Shown one piece after another: positions 31,817 to 38,689 of a DNA stretch of 38,689 nucleotides. Source of the stretch: FLUQ01 sp031550605 (lineage in GTDB: Bacteria > Desulfobacterota > Desulfovibrionia > Desulfovibrionales > Desulfovibrionaceae). Position numbers and translations under genes: made by a program. The number at the start of each line of letters is the position of its first letter. The stretch's first letter is position 1. The stretch is taken from NCBI GenBank assembly GCA_031550605.1, contig JAVBOK010000093.1, positions 1 to 38,689 of the forward strand. The letters are read 5' to 3'. A model generated the notes under the pieces. That model saw only the letters and a program-made list of their open reading frames with translations. It had not been told where the DNA came from and did no database searches.

Positions 31817-33755
31817 GCGCAACTCCTTCGCAAACGGCGGCGGACGCGACGGCTTTGCGTCCGGCCCGCCACGTCGCCAGCATGTAAATGAGGCCCAGCC
31901 CGGCAAGGCCCAACAGGTCAGTATACAGTCCGGGCTTGATCATGCACAGCGCCGATGCCACCAAAACCGCGCGCTCATAAAGTCGCAGGTTCCCCCTGAG
32001 GTAGCCTTCCAACCCGATGGCCAGAGTGGCTATCCCCACTATGGCCGAGCACAGAGCCAGGGAAAATTCGGGCCAGCTGGTGACGTTGGTCAGCAGCAGG
32101 GTCGGCGAATACATGAACACAAAGGGAACGATGAACCCCGGCAACGCAAGGCGCATGGCCGTAAACGCCGTCTGGTTGGGATGCGCGCCGGCAAGTCCGG
32201 CGGCGGTATACGCACCCACGCAGACCGGGGGTGTAACGGACGAGAGCACGGCAAAGAAAAACACGAAGAAATGCGCGTCCAACGGGGTGCAGCCCAGCCG
32301 GATCAGGGCGGGGATGCCCACCGCCCCGGCCATGACGTAGCTGGCCGTTGTGGGCATGCCCATGCCCAGCAGCAGCGCTATGCCCATGGTCACAACCAGG
32401 GTTAGAGTCACATTGCCGGCGGTATATCCCAAAATGGCGTCGCCGATGCGCAACGTCACGCCCGTAGCGCCCATCATGCCGATGACCACGCCGACAATGA
32501 TGCAGGCGATGGCCACGGAAAGCGCCCCTTTGGCGCCCTTTTCCAAGGTGTCGATCAGATCGCCGAAACTCATCCTGTCTTCCTTGCGCACAAAGGACAG
32601 GGCCAGGCAGCTGACGATGCCCACGCAGGCCGCGAACAAAGCGTTGCGCCCCATGACCAGCAGCGTGATGATGGTGATCAGGGGAATGGATTTGTAGCCG
32701 GTTTTCAGCAACACATCTTTCATGGCCGGCAAGGTGTTCCGGGGCAGGCCCTGCAACCCCAGCCGGTTGGCCTCCACGCTCAGGCTGCACCAGATGCCGA
32801 AAAAATACAGCAGCGCGGGAACCAGAGAGGCTTCCACAACCTTCAGGTAAGGCACGCCCACGGTATCGGCGATGATGAAGGCGGCGGACCCCAAAACTGG
32901 CGGCATGATCTGGCCGCCGGTGGAAGCGGCCGCTTCCACCGCCCCCGCATAGTGCGGCTGGTATCCGACCCTTTTCATCAACGGAATGGTGAAAGTGCCC
33001 GTAGTGGCCACGTTGGCCGAAGTACTGCCGGAAATCGTGCCCATCAACGCGCTGGAAACCACGGCGATTTTCGCCGGCCCGCCTTTCAGGTGGCCGGTCA
33101 GGCTCATGGCCACGTCGTTAAAGAACGCGCCGGTTCCGGTGGCGTTCAAAAACTCCCCGAACAGGATGAACATGAAGATGTACGAAGCGGAAACACCCGT
33201 GACCATGCCGAAAATACCGTCCGTGGTCAGGTACAGGTTTTCGATGATGCTGGTCACGGAAAGCCCGGCATGGGCAAAGGGACCGGGCATGAATTTGCCG
33301 AAATAGGCGAAAAAGAGAAAAAATGCGCAGAAGCAGGGAAGAATGTTGCCCAGAACCCGCCGCGCCGCTTCGAAAATTACAAGAACCAGGGCCGCACCCA
33401 GATAAATGTCGCTTTGCTCCACGTTGACGGCTATGTCTTCGTAGAAAAAAAAGACATTCAACGAAGCCGCCACAACAACAGCGGCCAGCAGCCAGTCCAC
33501 GATGGACGGCCTGTCCCGGGGGGACTTCGCCGTCGCCGGGTATAGTAGAAAAATCAGCGGCAGCACCAGGGCGATATGAAAACTGCGCTGCTCAATGGCG
33601 GGCAGCAGCCCGAAAAATGCCGTATACAACTGGAAAAGCGACAACAGCACCGTCAGCGCGGTAATGCAATACTTCATGGGACCGCTGAAAATGCGGCGTT
33701 TTCCCTTTTTTTTCAGCGGAGTCTGGCTTGCGGCCATCTCAGTTGCCTGGGACAT
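31803..33755 (-). CDS. TRAP transporter fused permease (DctQ-DctM), TAXI type
   Basis: This 650-residue inner-membrane protein has many hydrophobic helices. The large-subunit motifs are GTISGSTSANVATTGTFTIPLMKRVGY, AAASTGGQIMPPVLGSAAFIIAD, MGMPTTASYVMAGAVGIPALI and SSVTPPVCVGAYTAAGLA. Fusion of small and large subunits is usual for TAXI systems. ATG 33755, with AAGGAGCAGGT upstream, is preferred to an earlier TTG. The gene is separated from the binding-protein gene by a strong attenuator-like hairpin, and overlaps the decarboxylase-like gene downstream. Transport is driven by an ion gradient. Confidence 0.93.
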   Translation of the reverse strand: MSQATEMAASQTPLKKKGKRRIFSGPMKYCITALTVLLSLFQLYTAFFGLLPAIEQRSFHIALVLPLIFLLYPATAKSPRDRPSIVDWLLAAVVVAASLNVFFFYEDIAVNVEQSDIYLGAALVLVIFEAARRVLGNILPCFCAFFLFFAYFGKFMPGPFAHAGLSVTSIIENLYLTTDGIFGMVTGVSASYIFMFILFGEFLNATGTGAFFNDVAMSLTGHLKGGPAKIAVVSSALMGTISGSTSANVATTGTFTIPLMKRVGYQPHYAGAVEAAASTGGQIMPPVLGSAAFIIADTVGVPYLKVVEASLVPALLYFFGIWCSLSVEANRLGLQGLPRNTLPAMKDVLLKTGYKSIPLITIITLLVMGRNALFAACVGIVSCLALSFVRKEDRMSFGDLIDTLEKGAKGALSVAIACIIVGVVIGMMGATGVTLRIGDAILGYTAGNVTLTLVVTMGIALLLGMGMPTTASYVMAGAVGIPALIRLGCTPLDAHFFVFFFAVLSSVTPPVCVGAYTAAGLAGAHPNQTAFTAMRLALPGFIVPFVFMYSPTLLLTNVTSWPEFSLALCSAIVGIATLAIGLEGYLRGNLRLYERAVLVASALCMIKPGLYTDLLGLAGLGLIYMLATWRAGRKAVASAAVCEGVAHENR

Positions 33756-33845
33756 ACCTGCTCCTTTCAATACTCATCTAAGGAAAATTCGATGCGGGGC
33801 ATGAATGGCGGCTGAAAAGTCCGCCCCTCGAAAGCGCCGGGGCAC

Positions 33846-33899
33846 AAAAAACCGGTTTCCCTTCCCGCCGCTTCGCACGAAACGGCGGGAAGGGAAACC
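33846..33899 (-). terminator. Attenuator-like terminator between TRAP binding protein and permease
   Basis: A perfect 17-bp stem (33899-33883 with 33870-33854, 12-nt loop) is followed by CCGG and six T on the minus strand (33851-33846). Partial read-through would give more binding protein than permease. Confidence 0.75.
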
Positions 33900-33906
33900 C
33901 GGCGGA

Positions 33907-34857
33907 TTACAGCAGGCCTTTTTCTTTATAGTACCTGGCCGCTCCCGGATGCAGCGGCAGGTCGCCCCGGCCCAGCAGGGCCAGCTTCAGACCGAAGTCC
34001 GCAAAGTAGTTGCCGAGGCGCCCTTTCAGGAAATCCACATTCTCATGCATCATCTTGGTGACCCGATAAATCACGTCTTCGGGCATGCCTTCATGGGTGA
34101 CCAGAGAACCCACGGGAGCGAAGGTCGGAATGTCGTTGGGCAGGCCCTCGTATGTGCCGCCGGGAATCACAAAAGGAATGTAGTGCGGATACTTCGCGAT
34201 CAACGCTTTCACCTTGTCCGGTTCAGGCGTGATCAGGGTCGCGGCTTTCACCCGGATAAGGTCGGCGATCTGGGCGTTGGGGAAGGTGGTGCTCCAGATA
34301 TGCCCGTCAATGCGGCCGTTCTTGAAGGCTTCGTCGAATTCGGCCCGGCCGAAACGCTCGACGATGATTTCCTTGTCGCTTACGCCCCAGAACGGCAGGG
34401 CTTCGCGGGTGCTCATTTCCACATTGCTGCCCGCGTTGGCAAGATCGACGTGCTTGCCCTTGAAATCGGCAATGCTCTTGATGCCCGATTTCGCGCCCAC
34501 CATCACGTGCGCGGCCATGGGGTACACGGTCGTCACATGGCGCAGGCGTTTCAGGGGCTGTTTGAAGGGAGCCGAGCCGGCCATGGCGGCGGTCAGATTG
34601 GGGGAGCCTATGATGCCGAATTCCAGTTCGCCTTTTTCCAGGCTGATGCAGCTTTTGTTGCTGCTGCCGGTGACCGCGCTGAAGACGAAGTCTTTCATGG
34701 CGTTCTGGCCCAGTTGAGCAATGGTGTTGCCGATCATGTAAAAACCGCTGCCCACGCTGGCCGTTCCGATGCGCAGGTACTGCTCGGCGGACCAAGCCGG
34801 TTTCGCTGCAAAGCACATAAACGCCACGGCGAAAAAAAGATACGTGAATTTACGCAT
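33907..34857 (-). CDS. TAXI-family TRAP transporter substrate-binding protein
   Basis: This 316-residue periplasmic protein has a signal peptide (YLFFAVAFMCFAAKPAWSA, cleavage about residue 23). The TAXI start is AEQYLRIGTASVGSGFYMIGNTIAQLGQ. Further family blocks are FGIIGSPNLTAAMAG, VHVMVGAKSGI-like AAHVMVGAKSGIKSIADFKGKHVDLANAGSN and GHIWSTTFPNAQIADL. ATG 34857 has AGGAG 8 nt upstream, and a longer frame to 34893 is not needed. The usual ligands are dicarboxylates or similar acids, but the compound cannot be named. It heads the sigma-54-controlled operon with permease, decarboxylase-like protein and CoA-transferase remnant. Confidence 0.92.
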   Translation of the reverse strand: MRKFTYLFFAVAFMCFAAKPAWSAEQYLRIGTASVGSGFYMIGNTIAQLGQNAMKDFVFSAVTGSSNKSCISLEKGELEFGIIGSPNLTAAMAGSAPFKQPLKRLRHVTTVYPMAAHVMVGAKSGIKSIADFKGKHVDLANAGSNVEMSTREALPFWGVSDKEIIVERFGRAEFDEAFKNGRIDGHIWSTTFPNAQIADLIRVKAATLITPEPDKVKALIAKYPHYIPFVIPGGTYEGLPNDIPTFAPVGSLVTHEGMPEDVIYRVTKMMHENVDFLKGRLGNYFADFGLKLALLGRGDLPLHPGAARYYKEKGLL

Positions 34858-34913
34858 ACGGTCGTCTCCTGCATCTGAGTGGTAATGAAACAAGATTCAA
34901 GCGGACAGGATAT

Positions 34914-34929
34914 AGCAAATACGGTGCCA
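34914..34929 (-). promoter_or_regulatory. Sigma-54 promoter of the TAXI-TRAP operon
   Basis: The minus strand reads TGGCACCGTATTTGCT, matching TGGCACG-N4-TTGCW at all but one position, with GG and GC exactly 10 nt apart. Transcription would begin near 34903, about 46 nt before the gene. The divergent gene encodes a sigma-54 activator. Confidence 0.85.
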
Positions 34930-34994
34930 TATGCCGCGCGGGCCGCAAGCGCGTCTTTTTGCTGTCATCCGTTGCGGGCGGGATAGTCGATGGC

Positions 34995-35023
34995 TGGATA
35001 TTTATTGCAAAATAAAATATAAT
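34995..35023 (+). promoter_or_regulatory. Sigma-70 promoter of the PrpR-type activator gene
   Basis: TGGATA (34995-35000) and a perfect TATAAT (35018-35023) are 17 nt apart, about 36 nt before the ATG at 35059. The inverted repeat at 35003-35029 covers the spacer and -10 box, so binding there should repress this promoter. Confidence 0.7.
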
Positions 35024-35029
35024 GCAACA
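35003..35029. promoter_or_regulatory. Probable activator-binding inverted repeat, site A
   Basis: TATTGCA (35003-35009) and TGCAACA (35023-35029) form an inverted repeat with a 13-nt AT-rich spacer. Its centre is about 113 bp upstream of the predicted sigma-54 start at 34903, a normal distance for an enhancer. Related site B lies at 38592-38629. Confidence 0.6.
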
Positions 35030-35058
35030 CAGTGAAACACACAGAAAGGAGAAACGCC

Positions 35059-37014
35059 ATGCCCGTGCTCTTTGCCGCCACGTCGCCGGATATGCTGACG
35101 CTGGCCCGCCGCGTTCTGCGCAAGGACCATCCGGACATCCGTTTTTTCCAGATTCCCTGGGATGTGGATTTCGCAAGCTCCGGCCTGGTGCAGGAAGTGA
35201 AGGGGAACGGCATAGAAGTCGTCATTTCCCGGGGAGCCGTGGCAAAAAGGGTGCGGGGCCTGGGCCTGCCCGTTTCCGTTGTGGATCTGCCCGTACTGAC
35301 CCCGGACCTTATCGCGACGCTGACCCGGGCGAAAAAATATGGGCGGCGCATAGCGGCCGTGGCTTCGCGAGGGATGCTTTCGGGCATTGAAAGCCTGGGG
35401 CCCAGCCTGGGGCTTTCCGTGACCCTGTACCATCTGGACGAGCATGTATCACCGGTAACCCTGGTGCAGCAGGCGTTGCGCGACGGGGCCGACGTTATCG
35501 CCGGCAGCTATGTGACCACCCGCGTGGCCAGGGACATGGGCCTGCCCGCGCAGGTCATCGCCGCATCCCCCGACGTGATTCTCCAGGCCGCGGCGGAAGC
35601 CAAGCGCATATCCATGAACCTGGTCCAGGAACGGGCGAGAAGCATGCTGTTCAAAACCCTGCTTGATTATACCAGCGACGCCATCGTGGCTGTGGATGAC
35701 CAGTGCCGGGTGGTGGCCTGGAACCCGGAAGCGGAACGCATTCTCGGTCTGGCCGGCGAAACCGCGCAGAGAAAGGATCTGCGCGCGCTCTGTCCGGAAT
35801 TGAAGCTGGATGAAACCATAGCGGAAGGCAAAGACGAACAAGGGGCCATCCTCACTCTGAACGGCACTGACGTGGTCTGCCACAAGCGCGCCGTTCTGGT
35901 CGCCGACCAGCCCGTGGCGGCCTTTGCCGCATTTCAGGAAGTCAGCCGCATCCAGCAGATAGAAGCGCGGGTGCGCAGCAAGATTTACGAACGCGGGCAC
36001 GCCGCCACCAACACCTTTGACGCCGTCAGGGGAACACACCCCCTGCTCCGCCGCGCCGTTTCCATCGCCAAGGAATTCGCGGTCACGGATTCATCGGTGA
36101 TGCTGCTGGGTGAAACCGGGGTGGGCAAGGAACTGTTCGCGCAGAGCATCCACAATTTCAGCAAGCGCGCCCAGGGGCCATTTGTACCCATCAACTGTGC
36201 GGCCCTGCCCAGCCACCTGCTGGAGAGTGAACTCTTCGGCTATGTGGCCGGGGCCTTCACCGGGGCCAGCCCCAAGGGTAAACCCGGCATGTTCGAACTG
36301 GCTCACGGCGGCACCATTCTGCTGGATGAAGTCGGTGAAATGGATATGATGATTCAGGGCAAGCTGCTGCGCGTGCTGGAAGAACGTAAAATCATGCGCC
36401 TGGGAAGCGAGAGGCTGATACCGGTGGACGTGCGGGTGCTGACCGCCACCAATCGCAACCTTCAGGCGCTGATCGGCGAACAACGTTTCCGGCAGGATCT
36501 GTATTACCGCCTCAACGTGCTGCGGCTGACCATTCCGCCGCTACGGGAACGGCCGTCGGACATCGGCGCGCTGGCAGCGGATTTTCTGCGGGAGCATGCC
36601 GCCGCGCTGAAACGCCGCATACGCCTCAGCGCGGAAGCGGTGGAAGTGCTGCAACGACATCAGTGGCCCGGAAACGCCCGCGAACTGCGCAATTTCATGG
36701 AACGGGTCGCGGTGGTGACCAAAAGCGCGGTGGTGGACGCTGGAGAAGTCGCCGCCCTGCTGGCGGAAGAACAGAAGGAAACACTCTTCGCGCCGCCCGG
36801 AGCCAGAATGCCGCAACCCGGCGTTCCGCCGTCTCCCCCGGAACAACCGGGAGAAGGCGGAACGCCGGCCGATGCGGATCTGGCCGCCATTGAGCACGCG
36901 CTGCGCTGCGCCAGGGGCAACGCCAGCCAGGCCGCGCGCATGTTGGGCATCAGCAGGATAACGCTGTGGCGTAAAATGAAGCGGGGCACGGACAAAGCGG
37001 GACAAAAACCATGA
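35059..37014 (+). CDS. Sigma-54-dependent activator with PrpR-type N-terminal sensor and PAS domain
   Basis: This is a 651-residue activator. Residues about 1-180 resemble the PrpR-N effector domain (ATSPDMLTLARRVLRKD, VVISRGAVAKRVRGLGLPVSVVDL, DADVIAGSY-like DGADVIAGSYVTTRVARDMGL). About 195-300 form a PAS domain (DYTSDAIVAVDDQCRVVAWNPEAERILG). About 330-560 are the AAA+ domain with GETGVGKE, GAFTGA, GTILLDEVGEMD and FRQDLYYRLN. The C-terminus is a Fis-type helix pair (ALRCARGNASQAARMLGISRITLWRKMKR). ATG 35059 with AGGAG replaces the earlier ATG. PrpR-N domains sense small acids (2-methylcitrate in PrpR). The position between two sigma-54 promoters on either side argues that it controls both. 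Confidence 0.9.
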   Translation: MPVLFAATSPDMLTLARRVLRKDHPDIRFFQIPWDVDFASSGLVQEVKGNGIEVVISRGAVAKRVRGLGLPVSVVDLPVLTPDLIATLTRAKKYGRRIAAVASRGMLSGIESLGPSLGLSVTLYHLDEHVSPVTLVQQALRDGADVIAGSYVTTRVARDMGLPAQVIAASPDVILQAAAEAKRISMNLVQERARSMLFKTLLDYTSDAIVAVDDQCRVVAWNPEAERILGLAGETAQRKDLRALCPELKLDETIAEGKDEQGAILTLNGTDVVCHKRAVLVADQPVAAFAAFQEVSRIQQIEARVRSKIYERGHAATNTFDAVRGTHPLLRRAVSIAKEFAVTDSSVMLLGETGVGKELFAQSIHNFSKRAQGPFVPINCAALPSHLLESELFGYVAGAFTGASPKGKPGMFELAHGGTILLDEVGEMDMMIQGKLLRVLEERKIMRLGSERLIPVDVRVLTATNRNLQALIGEQRFRQDLYYRLNVLRLTIPPLRERPSDIGALAADFLREHAAALKRRIRLSAEAVEVLQRHQWPGNARELRNFMERVAVVTKSAVVDAGEVAALLAEEQKETLFAPPGARMPQPGVPPSPPEQPGEGGTPADADLAAIEHALRCARGNASQAARMLGISRITLWRKMKRGTDKAGQKP

Positions 37015-37240
37015 CGCAGAAAAGGGGGGAAGCTGTCCACGAACCGTTTACGCCCTTTGTGCATCAAGGAAATGCGTCGGCTGGAGCAATTTCCCTTTGC
37101 GATTGCCACGTAACGGCAAGCAAGGCTCGCCCATGCCAATCTCGCGGGCTTTGCTACACTGCCTTTCGCAAGGCCAGGACATTGTATCCGAACAGACAAT
37201 TTCAAAGCAAAAATGCCCCATGCATAAGCGCCGTGCGGTA

Positions 37241-38470
37241 TCAGGCTTTCGCGTTCACACGAAGGCCGCCCTGTTCCATAATCACCGCTTCGCACTCCGC
37301 ATCGGACAAAGTCCGGCCGCGCACGTTCCGGGCCGCCTCCTGCAGGGCTGTCAGAGCCGCCTCTCTTTTGTCTTCGGCCAGACTCAATCCCAGTTCCGCC
37401 AGCTTTAGGCCCAGAGTGTACAGGCCCGTTCTTTTGCCGATCATCACCCGGCGGCGGTTGCCCACCCTTTCAGGTAAAATGCCCTGAAACGCAAAGGGTT
37501 CATCGGCGAACGCGGCGTTATGCTTATCCGACTGGTCGGAAAATACCAGATCACCCACCAGGGCTTTGCCGTCCGGCACCCGGATCCCGGATATGCATTC
37601 CACATAACGGCTCAGACCGTACAACGCGGAGAGATCCCGCATGCCGCAATCCACCCCGTACAAGACGGTCAGGGCCACGGCCACTTCGGCCAGATCCGCA
37701 TTGCCCGCGCGTTCCCCCAGGCCGTTGACGGCCACGTCCGCGAAATCCGCGCCCGCCTTGACCCCCGCGATCGTGTTGGCGGCGGCGAAACCAAAATCGT
37801 CATGGCAGTGCACGCCGATCAACGTTTTTTTCCCCTGGGCGCTGATGATGGCCTTGGCTTTGCGCACCAGATAGAAAATGCTGTCCGGCGTGGCGGTGCC
37901 CACGGTGTCGTTGACGCGCATGCGGTCCACGCCCGCGCTGACGCAGGCGGCGACCAGCCGCTCAAAGAACGGTTCCTCCGCGCGCGGGCAATCCAGCATG
38001 TTCAGGTTGACCCGCTTTGCGCCGCTTTCCCTGGCGAACCCGATATATTGCAAGGCCCGGTCCACAGTGGCGTCGTCATCCAGCGGGTCATAAAACCCGC
38101 GCGTCTGCGGAGATACGGGAATCAGCGCGTGCACCACGTCCGCCCCGCAGTCAACGGCGGCCCGGACCTGATCTTTCCAGTTCCCGGTATTGATATAGGT
38201 CATGATCTCGATGTCCGCCGCCAGATCCAGCGCGCACACGGCCCTCGCCACGCGCATGGCGTCGGGGGAACTGAGCGCCGCCGCGTACTGCAGCTGCCCG
38301 ATGCCCAACGCATCAAGCCGCCGGGCGAGTTCGACCTTTTCTTCCACTGAGAAAAACACGCCGGCGGTCTGTTCGCCATCCCGCGCCGTCACGTCGCAGA
38401 GGAAAATTTTTACGCCGCGCCGCGCCCCATCCCAGCCTTCGGCATTGTACGGACTGACCTGTGCCTGCAT
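37241..38470 (-). CDS. DRE-TIM metallolyase related to homocitrate/isopropylmalate synthases, altered active site
   Basis: This 409-residue protein is a TIM-barrel enzyme of the homocitrate/isopropylmalate synthase group. The metal and catalytic motif is CDVTARDGEQ (usual DTTLRDGEQ), and the metal-binding HCHDDFGFAAANTIAGVKAGA and VNGLGERAGNADLAEV blocks are intact. The substrate loop normally IExGxPxxSxxD reads LQYAAALSSPD, so the conserved Glu and Gly-Pro are lost. There is no C-terminal LeuA-type regulatory domain, as in NifV. ATG 38470, with GGGAG upstream, is preferred to the longer frame. A sigma-54 promoter and inverted repeat lie upstream. It probably condenses an acyl-CoA with a keto acid or cleaves such a product, but the substrates are unknown. 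Confidence 0.82.
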   Translation of the reverse strand: MQAQVSPYNAEGWDGARRGVKIFLCDVTARDGEQTAGVFFSVEEKVELARRLDALGIGQLQYAAALSSPDAMRVARAVCALDLAADIEIMTYINTGNWKDQVRAAVDCGADVVHALIPVSPQTRGFYDPLDDDATVDRALQYIGFARESGAKRVNLNMLDCPRAEEPFFERLVAACVSAGVDRMRVNDTVGTATPDSIFYLVRKAKAIISAQGKKTLIGVHCHDDFGFAAANTIAGVKAGADFADVAVNGLGERAGNADLAEVAVALTVLYGVDCGMRDLSALYGLSRYVECISGIRVPDGKALVGDLVFSDQSDKHNAAFADEPFAFQGILPERVGNRRRVMIGKRTGLYTLGLKLAELGLSLAEDKREAALTALQEAARNVRGRTLSDAECEAVIMEQGGLRVNAKA

Positions 38471-38522
38471 AAGCGCTCCCGCTGCAATATGTATGCTGAA
38501 AATCAACGTTGCCGGAAGAGGC

Positions 38523-38538
38523 AGCACAAAACATGCCA
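38523..38538 (-). promoter_or_regulatory. Sigma-54-like promoter of the condensing-enzyme gene
   Basis: The minus strand reads TGGCATGTTTTGTGCT. GG and GC are 10 nt apart, and the match to TGGCACG-N4-TTGCW has two mismatches. The start would be near 38512, about 42 nt before the ATG. Confidence 0.65.
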
Positions 38539-38591
38539 GTAAAGAACAAGGCGGAAAATACGGAAACAACCGCCGAACCCGCAAATCGGAC

Positions 38592-38629
38592 ATGTTGCAG
38601 ATGTTTCTTTTTTATAAATTTTGCAACAT
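38592..38629. promoter_or_regulatory. Probable activator-binding inverted repeat, site B
   Basis: ATGTTGCA (38592-38599) and TGCAACAT (38622-38629) form a perfect 8-bp inverted repeat over a 22-nt AT-rich spacer. Its centre is about 98 bp upstream of the predicted sigma-54 start at 38512. Half-sites match those of site A; the centre-to-centre distance is 9 bp longer, close to one helical turn. Confidence 0.6.
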
Positions 38630-38637
38630 TGGCATAC

Positions 38638-38672
38638 AAAAACGGCGGCGCGCGTATATTCCGCGCGCCGCC
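38638..38672 (-). terminator. Terminator of a minus-strand gene beyond the right edge
   Basis: GGCGGCGCGCG and CGCGCGCCGCC (38644-38654 and 38662-38672) form an 11-bp stem with a 7-nt loop, followed on the minus strand by five T (38642-38638). Confidence 0.7.
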
Positions 38673-38689
38673 TGCATGCCATACGCTAT

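Noticed and set aside
38631..38647. Another sigma-54 promoter on the plus strand starting TGGCATAC
   Set aside because: There is no GC at the required 10-nt distance after GG, and the sequence runs into a terminator stem.

Overview
The window looks like a chromosomal segment of a GC-rich, flagellated, anaerobic deltaproteobacterium of the Desulfovibrio type. The basis is the gene content and order: rpmH-rnpA-yidD-yidC-khpB-mnmE, a TAXI-TRAP transporter, sigma-54 activators, FolE2 beside NikR, and a CbiA/CobB-family enzyme. This placement is an inference from content; no alignment was run. Many CDS starts were moved to internal starts with a good ribosome binding site.

Positions 1-7057 are accessory DNA. 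A Fic-family gene cut by the left edge and a mazEF toxin-antitoxin pair read leftwards, followed by the remnant of a P4-type integrase. Two 3'-half tRNA-Met-like fragments share a 28-bp identical core and bracket a four-gene ABC importer operon: binding protein, ATPase, fused permease, second ATPase. The last codons and stop of the second ATPase lie inside the right-hand copy. This looks like a pair of attachment sites around an imported 5.4-kb islet.

Positions 7058-10411 hold about 560 bases with no convincing gene, then a possible leader peptide, a V4R-domain sensor with a diguanylate cyclase, and an exported NagZ-like glycosidase. Positions 10463-15408 are the conserved rpmH-to-mnmE operon on the minus strand. 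Positions 15478-24313 hold flagellum-linked and envelope genes: two lipoproteins (one FlgO-like) behind a sigma-28-like promoter, mtgA, a MEMO-family protein, a very large TPR protein, a sigma-54 activator with a GAFTHA loop, and a short FlgC-like rod protein.

Positions 24384-30626 are a leftward run: CbiA/CobB-like enzyme (its glutaminase cysteine replaced by Gln), RlpA-like protein, REC-PAS-GGDEF-EAL protein, methyltransferase, nikR, folE2.

Positions 30738-38672 form the most coherent new system. A sigma-54 activator with a PrpR-type N-terminal domain (35059-37014, plus) faces a minus-strand TAXI-TRAP / acetoacetate-decarboxylase-like operon. On its other side is a convergent DRE-TIM condensing-enzyme gene. 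Both minus-strand units have a GG-N10-GC sigma-54 promoter, and about 100-113 bp upstream of each predicted start is an inverted repeat built from TGCAACA half-sites. One repeat also overlaps the activator's own sigma-70 promoter. I infer a small autoregulated regulon for uptake and conversion of an organic acid.
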